This document shows positions 8,075 to 16,826 of a stretch of DNA of 32,301 nt, piece by piece. The stretch covers positions 1-32,301 of the forward strand of contig JAPLFV010000278.1 in NCBI GenBank assembly GCA_026390495.1, written 5' to 3'. The translations under genes and the position numbers were made by a program. The stretch's first letter is position 1; each line of letters opens with the position of its first letter. The notes beneath the pieces were generated by a model. That model saw only the letters and a list, made by a program, of their open reading frames with translations. It was not told the DNA's origin and made no database searches. This DNA is from Pseudomonadota bacterium (GTDB taxonomy: Bacteria; Bdellovibrionota_B; Oligoflexia; Oligoflexales; RGVZ01).

Positions 8075-8704
8075 TTATTCCCGACCGATAGAAAACCTGC
8101 AGCCCAAGACTGGCTGCCCTGACTTTGTAGTGCCAGAGAATACTCCAATCACATCATTTAATTTAACTGACGACGAACCTTCATCCAACTGGTGAAGACT
8201 ACCAAGTTCATTAGAATCAATCCTTCTCATTTTTAATCGCTCGTAACATCCCGATTCTGGTGTTAGTGCGCCACCTGCATCCCGCAAACTTAAATCTATC
8301 AAAGTAAAAACAATTCTTTCCCGCAATGAAGATTCACTTGGTTTGATGGGACCACTGCAACTTAGAGTGGTGCCTATAAATGAACGCTTACATGTAGAAA
8401 AATGAAAATATTTTGCGAAGTCCTGTTCAATAGATTTTTGATTGAAGCTGGTAGCTTTCCACCAAGGTGAGTTGGTATCAAACACAAATTGATCACTTGG
8501 CAGATTTTCGGCTATTGCTTGTTCGTACGCAATCAGATCACTTGTAGTTATTGATTCGGATGAAAATGGAGACTTATTTAAGTCCAACTTTTTGTCCGCC
8601 GATAAACTGGACTGTGATTCGTTAATTTTAGAATTTGATGTTTTGCATGATCCTGCAAGAAGTACGACGGTCACGGAACCGATAATTTTTTGTAGAAAAT
8701 TCAT
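8075..8704 (-). CDS. Putative lipoprotein of unknown function
   Basis: The protein has 209 residues. It starts at ATG with AAAGGGG about six bases upstream. The N-terminus has a positive charge, a hydrophobic core and a lipobox-like LLAGSC with Cys at residue 20, so it is probably lipidated. Residues 21-60 are Ser/Asn/Lys-rich and likely disordered. The rest contains several cysteines (CKRSF, LSCSG, GCYER, GCRF) and no known motif. Convergent with the LRR gene. Function unknown. Confidence 0.7.
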   Translation of the reverse strand: MNFLQKIIGSVTVVLLAGSCKTSNSKINESQSSLSADKKLDLNKSPFSSESITTSDLIAYEQAIAENLPSDQFVFDTNSPWWKATSFNQKSIEQDFAKYFHFSTCKRSFIGTTLSCSGPIKPSESSLRERIVFTLIDLSLRDAGGALTPESGCYERLKMRRIDSNELGSLHQLDEGSSSVKLNDVIGVFSGTTKSGQPVLGCRFSIGRE

Positions 8705-9021
8705 TTTTCACCCCTTTAACAGTTCTTTTCATCAAGAATTTGGCTGATCCACTCAATTCTAACATGACTAATGGGGGCGTGACCCAATGCTTCACCTCAG
8801 AATTCCATTGACCTGAATACTTTACTTGTTTGGCAAAATGGCAATAATCAGCATTTGAATCAATACAATCCAGTTGATTCGCCAAGTCTCGATATTTCAA
8901 AATCAATTTAAATTGAACCCAAAAGCACTGTGCACGTCAGTTTATTTCATTTTTGTCCGATCTCTATCTAGAAATATAGATATTGAATAGACTCTTGAAT
9001 TGAACCCGTAAAGACAAACCG
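8705..9021. other. Intergenic region with a possible ORF remnant
   Basis: On the minus strand an open frame begins at a weak TTG near 8906 without a ribosome site and runs into the lipoprotein gene in another frame (to 8628). Its first part, LANQLDCIDSNADYC, looks protein-like with two spaced Cys. It could be a fragment of a lost gene. Otherwise the stretch holds the divergent promoters of the two lipoprotein genes. Confidence 0.25.
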
Positions 9022-11715
9022 ATGGAATACATGTCGAGTCAAAAATTAATTCATTTTAAACGGTCAGAATCTTTGATTTCGTTTAAGTGGGTCCTAGTAC
9101 CTATAGGAGCAATGCTTCTTGGATTTATGTCTTGCATGCCTCAAAAACGTTCCGCAATAAGTTCCGAAGTCTCAGGCGCTGATTTAACCCTTTCTGGAAT
9201 TGTAACTCTACCAAGTGGATTGGCCATTGAAGGTGTTGACATATTTTTTGACATACAACCAAATTCAGTCGTGAAATCCGGACCAGACGGCAAATTCATT
9301 CTGACTTTGACTGAAAGCACTCTTCAAAAAAATGCTGTACTCCTTAAAGGAGGACGAACGTCTTGGAACATATATGCTAAAAAGCCAGGAACAATTGAAC
9401 TGGCAGGAATCAGTATACCGATCAGCTCGTCTCAACGAGGTCCTTTCGACTTGAATTCAATCGTGTTAAATCCTGTGGCAAGTGTTTCTGGTCAAGTTGT
9501 GAAGGCTAGCTCTAATCTACTAAGTCCAATCATTGGCGCTAGTGTCACTATAGGTTCAACTCAAGTTACAACGGATTCTACAGGGAGATTTAAGGCGTCA
9601 AAACTTCCAAGCGGACCAATCCCTATAACTGTTGAAGCACCTAAACTGAATCCACATGTTTCATACATTGATATCGTTGCTGGATCCGATATAGACAGCA
9701 ATTATCCAATAGTCATGTTTGCTGATGCAGGCCCAAATGCTGTTGTGCTGGTGAATGAGAGTGTTACAAACACCCCTCGAAGTACCTCAGCCACAACAAA
9801 ATTATTTACAGTCATTCCAAGCCCAACTGCAAAGTACATTCGATACCACCATACCGCTGACGAACTTGCAAAGCCTGTAAAATCTACTGTTTCATCCATT
9901 CAAAACCAAGGCAATGGCAACGGAAATAATGGAAACAATGGAGACAACGGCCGCAATCAAAATGGATTTTCATTAGCGAACTGGAAACCTATCACCGACG
10001 AAATTAGCTATTCATTTCTTGGCGAGGGACCAGCAACTCTTTGGTATCAAGTTGCAGATGAATCCTTAGCAAAGGTCAGCGATATTTTACAGGTCAATTT
10101 AAATATTGATTCTTGCAAAGATTTGGACGGGATAATCATTGGTGATGGCTCTGGAATTATTGCTTCGAGAACGACGTCGATCAGCTTTTCAGGCCTTCCT
10201 GCAAATGCCACACGGGTAAGACTTTCAGATAACATCAACAACATTAACTCAAGCCCTTGGATGGCTTTAAATTCACAAATGCCATTTTCATTTGGTCAGC
10301 TTTCACAAAATAGTAATGGTGAAACTGTCTCGTCTTCTCAACGGACGGTATATGCACAGATAGCAACGACCACTGGCGAATGCCCAGTTGTGACGAGTCA
10401 TGTTGCGATTCAAGCGTTTCCGCAATCCTCTGATATGTTTGCTATCAATGCAGGTGCGCCTGTTAGTCTGAGTAAATTGGTGCAGATTGACATTCCAAAT
10501 TTGCCACCAAATGCATTTGAGATGAAAGTTTGGGAGAACGGGACGAACATCAGTTCCACCTTTTGGCAGAGAGCATCAAGCTCCGCACCATTTCTTCTAT
10601 CAAGCACTGGTACCAAAATTGTCAACCTACAATTTCGCGATTTAGATGGATTAAGTAGTCCCGTCTATACTGAGGTCATCGATATCAGACAATCTGAAAC
10701 TGCAGGTGTGACCTTATCATTTGCGTCCCTTGACCCCAACAATCAGGTTGGGCCAGTAATTCCCTCTAGATATATTCTGATGCAATTCATACCTCCTCAG
10801 AATGCATTAGCATTTAGATTTATGGAACTGATTACTGACGGTGGTAACTCGAACTTGGGTGGCAACGGGACCGCTTCCGGAACCGGCGCATCAACTGATC
10901 CCAATGATATATCAAACTATCCTTGGATCAATCTGGTACCTTTCTATGTCGCATATGCACGAGGTATTGGCCTGCGGTCCTATACTGTTGAATACCTAAC
11001 TAACGACGGCATTAAAATCTCCACAACTTCTCAGATTTTCATTCCAGAGATTCCGGCCAATATCGGCGACTTTACAATAAACAATGGTAGCCCTACCTCC
11101 CTATTCCCTACAGTCGAGTTGCAGGTAACACCTCCTATCAATGCCGTTGCCATGTCAGCCACGAATTTGACTCTTCAGCAGACTACCGCAAATAGCAGTA
11201 CAAACTTTTCTTTCGGCCAAAGTTCAACCAGCTCCGTCAACGACCAATGGGTCAGCCCAATCCAAAACATGTCATTTAGATTAGATAGTCGCGGTACGCA
11301 AAGTATTCAGATTCGTTTTCGCGATCCAAACGGAAACGTCAATGCACCGTCGGTCGTCAAGTCCATCATCTTTGAGCCTTTTCCTCCATTTCCAGATAAC
11401 GTTAAGGTCGTCGACATCAACAATTCAGCTACGACAACCAACAACCTACTGGTAAACATTAAAGTCACGTTACCCGAAAGTGCGCATTCATACAGAATAT
11501 CACAAGATCGAGAGTTCAATGATTCATCTGAATTTTTAGAGATTCCAACGTCCACAAAAACTACGATTGCTGGAGTCACTTGGAAGGTTTTTGAGTTCAC
11601 AGTCCCCTACCTCATGACAGGTGGGGCAGGTCCTAAGATTCTTTATCTTCAAGCCGCAAATGAGCTTGGAGAGCGCAGTTGGATCTACACATCAATCATC
11701 AATTATCAACCTTAG
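9022..11715 (+). CDS. Large lipoprotein with carboxypeptidase-regulatory-like domains
   Basis: The protein has 897 residues. The N-terminus has a hydrophobic segment (WVLVPIGAMLLGFMSC) with a lipobox-like Cys at residue 38. Two beta-sandwich modules of the carboxypeptidase-regulatory (CarboxypepD_reg) type follow: one around 55-97 (GPDGKFILTL) and one around 154-207 (TDSTGRFKASKLPSGPIPITVEAP). A Gly/Asn-rich linker lies at about 296-314, and a second Gly-rich linker at about 612-630. The remainder has several repeated modules with alternating hydrophobics (for example QIRFRDPNG and NLQFRDLDG), resembling fibronectin/Ig-like strands. It is probably outer-surface-exposed and structural or adhesive. 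The start is uncertain: a second in-frame ATG lies at 9031 and neither has a strong ribosome site. Confidence 0.8.
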   Translation: MEYMSSQKLIHFKRSESLISFKWVLVPIGAMLLGFMSCMPQKRSAISSEVSGADLTLSGIVTLPSGLAIEGVDIFFDIQPNSVVKSGPDGKFILTLTESTLQKNAVLLKGGRTSWNIYAKKPGTIELAGISIPISSSQRGPFDLNSIVLNPVASVSGQVVKASSNLLSPIIGASVTIGSTQVTTDSTGRFKASKLPSGPIPITVEAPKLNPHVSYIDIVAGSDIDSNYPIVMFADAGPNAVVLVNESVTNTPRSTSATTKLFTVIPSPTAKYIRYHHTADELAKPVKSTVSSIQNQGNGNGNNGNNGDNGRNQNGFSLANWKPITDEISYSFLGEGPATLWYQVADESLAKVSDILQVNLNIDSCKDLDGIIIGDGSGIIASRTTSISFSGLPANATRVRLSDNINNINSSPWMALNSQMPFSFGQLSQNSNGETVSSSQRTVYAQIATTTGECPVVTSHVAIQAFPQSSDMFAINAGAPVSLSKLVQIDIPNLPPNAFEMKVWENGTNISSTFWQRASSSAPFLLSSTGTKIVNLQFRDLDGLSSPVYTEVIDIRQSETAGVTLSFASLDPNNQVGPVIPSRYILMQFIPPQNALAFRFMELITDGGNSNLGGNGTASGTGASTDPNDISNYPWINLVPFYVAYARGIGLRSYTVEYLTNDGIKISTTSQIFIPEIPANIGDFTINNGSPTSLFPTVELQVTPPINAVAMSATNLTLQQTTANSSTNFSFGQSSTSSVNDQWVSPIQNMSFRLDSRGTQSIQIRFRDPNGNVNAPSVVKSIIFEPFPPFPDNVKVVDINNSATTTNNLLVNIKVTLPESAHSYRISQDREFNDSSEFLEIPTSTKTTIAGVTWKVFEFTVPYLMTGGAGPKILYLQAANELGERSWIYTSIINYQP

Positions 11716-11937
11716 ACGAACTTTTGCCTTTTATGCAAGTCGACAAATCTGCAAACACGGCAAACTCTTTTTTTTGATCTGCGGACAGACATCCCAGTTA
11801 ATTTTCACAGAAAAGCTATGTTAGATGTTCCTATGTCTAAATTTATTTACTATGTAAAAAAGCGAGACAATAGTAAAATCAAATGGACCAAAAACGAATT
11901 CTATTCAGTGAACTTTTTTCAATTGGGAGAATATTTT

Positions 11938-12423
11938 ATGCTAAATCGTTTTTTGATAACTATGGCGATGAGTGGATTGTGGGTAGCAGGAAACGCATAC
12001 TCAGTCGAAGTAAAGGGAGCTGTGACTTATAAAATGCCTCAAGGTGAGCTAGTATCCAGAAATGTCTCACTGGACGTACCACCTATGGGCCAGGGTAAAG
12101 TCAAATGGATCTCAAACGGCAAAGTTTCTGAGAGCCACTCTTTCAAAACCAAAAAATTCAACAATCGCGTTGTCTTTGAAGTATTGTTTTTGAATCCTGA
12201 AGGCGCTCCTCCCAATACCGCAATGGCGATTTCTGGAAGCTATCTCAGAGGAACCAACGGAGTGATCTACTACGGTGATGTATATGGCCGTAACGCAAAT
12301 GAAGATGGCAATTTTGACGATTCCATCGAATCATTCAATGTGAAGGATGAATCATTTGAAATGGACGCGAATCGTAAATGGATGCACGCTGGTGGATTTA
12401 TGTTTACCACATTGCCATATTAG
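11938..12423 (+). CDS. Small secreted protein of unknown function
   Basis: The protein has 161 residues. ATG 11938 is preceded by GGGAGA at about seven bases. In-frame upstream starts (11818, 11833) lack ribosome sites and would place 40 polar residues before the signal peptide. The signal peptide ends near GNAYS. The mature chain has no cysteine. It has strands with alternating residues and a polar loop NANEDGNFDDS that could bind calcium (Asp/Asn-rich). I recognise no family. Confidence 0.7.
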   Translation: MLNRFLITMAMSGLWVAGNAYSVEVKGAVTYKMPQGELVSRNVSLDVPPMGQGKVKWISNGKVSESHSFKTKKFNNRVVFEVLFLNPEGAPPNTAMAISGSYLRGTNGVIYYGDVYGRNANEDGNFDDSIESFNVKDESFEMDANRKWMHAGGFMFTTLPY

Positions 12424-12439
12424 AATTGCTTGAAGTCAC

Positions 12440-13039
12440 TCAAATATCCGAAGGCTGATTGAGGCCAATCAGCTTTCGAAATGCATATAGAATTACAAAT
12501 ATGGCCGTCAAAACAAGAAAAATTCCAAACAAAGGCGCTAAAAACGCCAAAACCGAGGTAATGAAAGCCCCAATCAGTTCACCAACTGCAAACAACGGAT
12601 TACCCAAACCGCCTGTCGTCTTCGTTGATACAACTCGGGCAATTGCGGTGGCTCCATGAACGACACCAGCAGAACCAGCACCAGAAACGATTCCCAGACC
12701 ATACTTTAAAAGCGGATCATCAATCCCAACAATAAATGATGTTGCTAGCACACTTCCCGCAATGAGTGCTGCAGGCGCACCAATGACATCCAATAAATGA
12801 TCAATGTAAGGCATTTTATATGCGAGTGCTTCAATGACTGTAGCAACACCAAAGCAGAGAAGAGCGGGAACCGAGGCGAGCCAACCATGACCAGAAATAG
12901 TTTCAGGAGAAATCGAAAACATTTCAAACCGAATGGCCAGACCCGCCAATAGTAATGGCAAGAATATTCTCATTCCTGTCGCTGCTGCCAAGGCAATGCC
13001 CAAACAAATAGATGTGATGACTGTAAGGGTATCAGACAT
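12440..13039 (-). CDS. DUF4126 family membrane protein
   Basis: The protein has 199 residues with about five hydrophobic segments. It starts at ATG with GAGGAAT upstream. The family signature is clear: an early ALAAATGMRIFLPLLL, then a VATVIEALAYKMPYIDHLLD stretch, and a glycine-rich SGAGSAGVVHGATAIAR. Members are integral membrane proteins of unknown role, found in many bacteria next to unrelated genes. The last codons form a strong hairpin (12451-12476), which may help end transcription of the convergent gene at 11938-12423. Confidence 0.9.
   Translation of the reverse strand: MSDTLTVITSICLGIALAAATGMRIFLPLLLAGLAIRFEMFSISPETISGHGWLASVPALLCFGVATVIEALAYKMPYIDHLLDVIGAPAALIAGSVLATSFIVGIDDPLLKYGLGIVSGAGSAGVVHGATAIARVVSTKTTGGLGNPLFAVGELIGAFITSVLAFLAPLFGIFLVLTAIFVILYAFRKLIGLNQPSDI
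12451..12476. terminator. Hairpin at the convergent gene ends
   Basis: The 8-bp arms GCTGATTG (12454-12461) and CAATCAGC (12466-12473) surround a 4-base loop. Pairing extends outward by one G-T and two A-T pairs, ending in TTT on the plus strand. It lies 28 bases after the stop at 12423, inside the last codons of the DUF4126 gene. Terminator-like for the plus-strand gene; weak T-run. Confidence 0.5.
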
Positions 13040-13174
13040 ACAAATTCCTCAATTTAGCATTTCATAGGAAAGCCGAGACAGATCTCAATATAAAAATCCA
13101 ACCTATGAAACAATCGATTAAGATTTCGCTGACTAACAAACACGAAAACTTAAAGTTCCAATAGAATTCTAAGC

Positions 13175-13306
13175 CTATTTCTTTGCTTTACCTGCTAGGG
13201 CGGCCTTAGCGTCTTTTTCCGCTTGCGCTTTTACTGCCGTCGCAGATTTGACGTCGTCTTTTCTCTTTTGATCTTTAGCCTTGTTTTTTGGATTCTTGTC
13301 ACCCAT
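13175..13306 (-). CDS. Small Lys/Ala-rich basic protein (43 residues)
   Basis: A short gene missed by length filters. ATG at 13306 follows GGAGAC about eight bases upstream; the stop is TAG at 13175-13177. The protein starts MGDKNPKNKAKDQKRKDD, then has an Ala/Lys-rich helix and ends AGKAKK. About one third of residues are Lys, and it has no aromatic residues and no cysteine. This composition and length match small basic proteins of many Proteobacteria whose role is unknown; nucleic-acid binding is a guess. It sits alone between the DUF4126 and MFS genes, all on the minus strand. Confidence 0.65.
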   Translation of the reverse strand: MGDKNPKNKAKDQKRKDDVKSATAVKAQAEKDAKAALAGKAKK

Positions 13307-13425
13307 TTGAATACGTCTCCTTAGTCGATAGAAAACAAATTAAGTATTAAATTCCTCCTAAGATTGTGAGCTAAAAACACCCTTTGGTCTAGCACTATCC
13401 AAAAGTAACTAAAAATCAAATGCAT

Positions 13426-14655
13426 TTAGGATTCAAGATAGTCCAGTTCAAAACCATAAGATTCCTTCAGGTGCAACGTCGCAAACACACTAAGAATCAA
13501 AACAAGTTCTTGCATTAACAGCGTCATGGGAATAACGGCCCCCCGGACAAAGTTTGGAATAATCCCAGTCATTGAGGACCTTAAGTTGGTACCAAATTGC
13601 TCGGCAACGACTGTGACAAAAACAGCCCAATAGCCAGTTGAAAAGCCAAGAGCAAAAAACAATCCATAGAAGTAGTAAGCAGTCTTATGACGAGATGTTA
13701 AAAATATTGAGATCACTATAGCTGTTAAACCAATGAAGAATAGTAAGGAAATCTTACGACTCTTAAGTCTTTGACTCATAAATCCACTAAACAGATCACC
13801 AAGAGCTGCACCAGAATATTGATAAACAATAGCACTTCCTACGCTAACAATGCTCAAGGAGCCGAGTTCGCGTGTTACTTCCGGTGCAAAAGCTAGGAGC
13901 AGCCCGAGAACAAACCAACAAGGCAAGCCAATCGCAAAACACGCCAGAAATCGTTTCAAGCGTCCCAAGTCCTGAAAGATTGAAATGAAGCGCCCCAGGT
14001 GCACACCTCTATTTTTTGCTCGATGAAAGATTTCTGAGTCCTTCAAACTGACTCTTGCCATGAGAAGGCAAAGACCCAAACAACCTCCGATGAGGAATGC
14101 TATCCGCCATGCAAAGATCTTGGCAAAAAAAGAGGCTAACAGCGCTCCCAGAATTCCCAAAGATGTAACAATTGCCGTCGCATACCCGCGATTCTCTTTG
14201 CTGAGTGATTCGGTCACTATCGTAACAGCGGCACCTAATTCTCCAGCAAGACCGATCCCTGCGACAAAACGCAATATCTGATATGACTTTACATCCCAGA
14301 TAAATGCATTTGCAATATTCGCAAGTGAATATGACAGTATAGAGCCAAACATCACCTTAGTTCGTCCATACTTATCCCCAACGACTCCCCAAATGATGCC
14401 ACCGAGAAGCAACCCTGCCATTTGAGAATTTAACAATTCGATTCCATGCGCTGTATTCAGGTCTCCAAAGACTCCAAAATCATTCAAACTTGAGACGCGA
14501 ACTATGCTAAAAAGAACTAGGTCATAAATATCTACAAAGTAACCAAGCGCGCAAATTGCAACTGTTCGATTTATAGATTTTACCCAATCCAACCTGCCCC
14601 ATAATCGCTCGTTCAAGGTCAATCTATCAATAAACAAACCAATTCCTAAACCCAT
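13426..14655 (-). CDS. MFS transporter
   Basis: The protein has 409 residues and about 12 hydrophobic helices. ATG 14655 has GGGAGA five bases upstream; an in-frame ATG at 14694 has none. The major-facilitator motif A is visible after helix 2 (GVVGDKYGRTKV), and the helix-4 region RFVAGIGLAGELGAAVTIVTE resembles the metabolite:H+ symporter/sugar porter group. YFVDIYDLVLFSI in helix 1 is typical of that group too. It is an inner-membrane secondary transporter, probably of an organic acid or other small solute. The divergent LysR regulator and the shared palindrome (14779-14799) suggest that the two form a regulated pair. Confidence 0.9.
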   Translation of the reverse strand: MGLGIGLFIDRLTLNERLWGRLDWVKSINRTVAICALGYFVDIYDLVLFSIVRVSSLNDFGVFGDLNTAHGIELLNSQMAGLLLGGIIWGVVGDKYGRTKVMFGSILSYSLANIANAFIWDVKSYQILRFVAGIGLAGELGAAVTIVTESLSKENRGYATAIVTSLGILGALLASFFAKIFAWRIAFLIGGCLGLCLLMARVSLKDSEIFHRAKNRGVHLGRFISIFQDLGRLKRFLACFAIGLPCWFVLGLLLAFAPEVTRELGSLSIVSVGSAIVYQYSGAALGDLFSGFMSQRLKSRKISLLFFIGLTAIVISIFLTSRHKTAYYFYGLFFALGFSTGYWAVFVTVVAEQFGTNLRSSMTGIIPNFVRGAVIPMTLLMQELVLILSVFATLHLKESYGFELDYLES

Positions 14656-14778
14656 AAAGATCTCCCATTTTAACTTTGGAGCGAATGCTCTCATTAGCTT
14701 TTAAAAATTTGTTGAAAGTCAATTCGGTAAATCATCTCAAGTTTTTTGCTATCGAAAAAATAGAAATAACTTTATATT

Positions 14779-14799
14779 GTGTTCGATTACATCGAACAC
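14779..14799. promoter_or_regulatory. LysR-type palindromic operator
   Basis: Arms GTGTTCGAT (14779-14787) and ATCGAACAC (14791-14799) are a perfect 9-bp inverted repeat separated by TAC. It sits in the space between the divergent MFS and LysR genes, ten bases before the LysR ATG, with TATATT just upstream as a possible -10. LysR-type regulators bind such interrupted dyads (T-N11-A core) and usually repress themselves. The position over the likely transcription start of the regulator fits autoregulation. The assignment to this LysR protein is inference from location. Confidence 0.7.
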
Positions 14800-14808
14800 G
14801 GGATTTGC

Positions 14809-15747
14809 ATGCAAACAAAGTTGACTCATCTTCGCGAACACATAGAAAAACTATATTCGTTTTCAGTCGTCGCAAGAACTGGCTCGCTGAATCAAGCCAG
14901 CCACAATCTTCGCTTGAGTCAAGCGGGCCTCTCACACAGCATAAAGGTGCTGGAAACATGCCTAGACACGTCTCTTTTCATCCGTACAACCAAAGGCATG
15001 ACTTTAACCAGATCCGGAGAGATTTTATTAGACTATTGTCGCAAGCTATTTTTTGAATTGGACGCTCTTGAAATTGAAGTCAAAAACCCAGACGCTCAAA
15101 AAGAATCTATTGCGCGAATCGGCACGCACGAAACCCTTGCCATACATGTTTGGCCTGAATTCATTGCAAAACTAAAACAGCGTCATCCTTCTTTGAACAT
15201 ATCTTTGAACAGCGGTCGGGTCACCAGCCTTATGCAAGGACTGAAATCGGATAAACACCATCTAATCGTAACCGTAGAACCAACTGATGATTCTGAAACT
15301 ATGCGGATTCCACTGTATAAGGGCGATTTTGGATTTTATGTTTCAACAAAAAACGGTCCCTATGCCAAATGGCCAAAAGCAAAGTCTATTAAGTCGGAAG
15401 ATTTAGTTAAGCATCCAATGTTCACAGACACGCATGCTGAGATAAAGCAAGGTGCATCCATTCCAAACTATTTAATGACTCAGGGATTTGATTTTGAACA
15501 ATCATTTGAGGTTTCTAGCTTTGAGTCATCCATTCAATTAGCCACAAGAGGCCTTGGCGTCGCATTTTTGCCACAAAGAAATGCTAAACTAGCAGTATCC
15601 AATGGCCTTCTTCGCAAATTAAGGATTCGAGGAGTATCAGAACAAGGCTTTGGTCAGTACCAAATTTGCGCGACATTTTTAAAGGCCAATGCAAAAATAA
15701 AGGTCATTGAAAGCATACTTTCCGAGTTAAAATCTAATTTTATATAA
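14809..15747 (+). CDS. LysR family transcriptional regulator
   Basis: The protein has 312 residues, the usual LysR length. The N-terminal winged helix-turn-helix spans about residues 14-75 (FSVVARTGSLNQASHNLRLSQAGLSHSIKVLE, then the wing with RTTKGMTLTRSGEILL). The C-terminal two-lobed ligand domain has the expected IGTHETLAIHVWPEF opening. I chose ATG 14809; a GTG at 14779 in frame lies inside a perfect palindrome and has no ribosome site. It is divergent from the MFS transporter gene and probably controls it. The effector is unknown. The potassium channel gene follows after 35 bases on the same strand and may be cotranscribed. Confidence 0.9.
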   Translation: MQTKLTHLREHIEKLYSFSVVARTGSLNQASHNLRLSQAGLSHSIKVLETCLDTSLFIRTTKGMTLTRSGEILLDYCRKLFFELDALEIEVKNPDAQKESIARIGTHETLAIHVWPEFIAKLKQRHPSLNISLNSGRVTSLMQGLKSDKHHLIVTVEPTDDSETMRIPLYKGDFGFYVSTKNGPYAKWPKAKSIKSEDLVKHPMFTDTHAEIKQGASIPNYLMTQGFDFEQSFEVSSFESSIQLATRGLGVAFLPQRNAKLAVSNGLLRKLRIRGVSEQGFGQYQICATFLKANAKIKVIESILSELKSNFI

Positions 15748-15782
15748 AGGCATCTGAACCAGTCAGAAGCGTGGAGGAATCA

Positions 15783-16316
15783 TTGAATCACAAAGCACCA
15801 AAATCAAGGCATCGGCCACTATCACAGATTCGGCATTTACCACGAACTGGACTTCTCTTAGGAAGTCGATTTGCCGCATTGACTAAATTCCCCATTTTTA
15901 TCTTGCTTACTTTGGTCGTCCATAGCGTGATATTATTTTGCGCGTGGGTTTTCTACCTATTGGAATGGGGCCACAATAACAAGCTCGTATCGTTTATCGA
16001 CGCCCTCTTTTGGTCTGTTGCAACTGTAACAACTGTAGGTTATGGCGATATCGTACCCATAACATTCTGGGGCAAAGTTCTTGCCATGTTTACCATGATT
16101 TTTGGCTCCCTCTGCCTAGTTCTCTACACTGCTTTTTTTGCTGGCGCTTTGATTGCACCCGAGCTCAATCAAGTTGAATCCAAAGTTAAGAATATGGACG
16201 ATGAGGTCAAGGAGGTCACTCGAGAAATTAAATCTGACGAGGAGATTCAAAAGGTGCTCTTAAATCGGATAGAAAATCTAATTTCCAAAATCGACAAGGG
16301 TTCAAGATCGTCATAG
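15783..16316 (+). CDS. Two-TM potassium channel
   Basis: The protein has 177 residues. TTG 15783 follows GGAGG at five bases; a GTG at 15771 would start in front of that site. Helix 1 is about residues 37-60, the pore helix 70-81, the selectivity filter TVGYGD 84-89, and helix 2 about 97-122. TVGYGD is the potassium signature. The C-terminus (about 128-175) is a charged, heptad-like coiled coil (ELNQVESKVKNMDDEVKEV), which would help tetramers form. No RCK/TrkA domain is attached, so gating is not by the usual ligand domain. It is an inner-membrane tetramer. Physiological role unknown. Confidence 0.9.
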   Translation: MNHKAPKSRHRPLSQIRHLPRTGLLLGSRFAALTKFPIFILLTLVVHSVILFCAWVFYLLEWGHNNKLVSFIDALFWSVATVTTVGYGDIVPITFWGKVLAMFTMIFGSLCLVLYTAFFAGALIAPELNQVESKVKNMDDEVKEVTREIKSDEEIQKVLLNRIENLISKIDKGSRSS

Positions 16317-16361
16317 AATTTTGCCGAACTCATTTGGGCTCCCATCCCCAAGCAAAGCAGC

Positions 16362-16739
16362 CTATTTTCGTCGGCGTCTTATTGCAAATATTACAGATAC
16401 TATAATCGCTAGACATAAGCTTAGTAAACTGACGCTTGCAACCAGCATGGACCATCCATAAAAGGGCACGTATTTCACAGAGGAATATCGCACAATAGCA
16501 CCAAGAGGCCAAGCCAGCTGCCAGGCATACCAGCCCAAAAATAAAATCAGTAGAAACCCAGGCGCGATCAAAATCATTTTTTTGGACGTTAAATTCTCAT
16601 AATCATCAATTCCCTTAAATGATTTTTTTTGTCTTGAGCTAAGATCGCCTTTGATCATCACCACGCTTCCAGCGAACAGGAAGCTAAATAGTGCAGATAG
16701 AAACAAACTATAGGCAGTAGCAATGTAAATTTCGTTCAT
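16362..16739 (-). CDS. Small membrane protein, hypothetical
   Basis: The protein has 125 residues with about three hydrophobic helices (near 5-28, 54-76 and 94-118) and a basic C-terminal tail (RRRRK), which predicts a cytoplasmic C-terminus. A G-run (GGGGG) sits about seven bases before the ATG. It lies 87 bases downstream of the MocR-type gene on the same strand and is convergent with the potassium channel gene. I do not recognise a family. Confidence 0.65.
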   Translation of the reverse strand: MNEIYIATAYSLFLSALFSFLFAGSVVMIKGDLSSRQKKSFKGIDDYENLTSKKMILIAPGFLLILFLGWYAWQLAWPLGAIVRYSSVKYVPFYGWSMLVASVSLLSLCLAIIVSVIFAIRRRRK

Positions 16740-16759
16740 TCAAGAACCCCCAAACAATG

Positions 16760-16777
16760 TTTCAAATCTCTTTGAAA
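16760..16777. other. Inverted repeat TTTCAAA/TTTGAAA
   Basis: A perfect 7-bp inverted repeat, TTTCAAA (16760-16766) and TTTGAAA (16771-16777), with loop TCTC. It sits between the MocR gene stop and the start of the small membrane-protein gene. It may be an operator or an mRNA hairpin; without a T-run it is not a clear terminator. Confidence 0.35.
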
Positions 16778-16826
16778 TGCCAGTTCTTTCGATTTCGATC
16801 ATTCCTTACCGACAATGACCGCGCCA

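Noticed and set aside
11766-11776. Run of eight T after the large lipoprotein gene, as an intrinsic terminator
   Set aside because: No inverted repeat of useful length precedes the run.
14676-15056. 126-codon plus-strand ORF overlapping the LysR start
   Set aside because: It covers the divergent promoter and the helix-turn-helix coding region in another frame; the LysR frame is clearly real.
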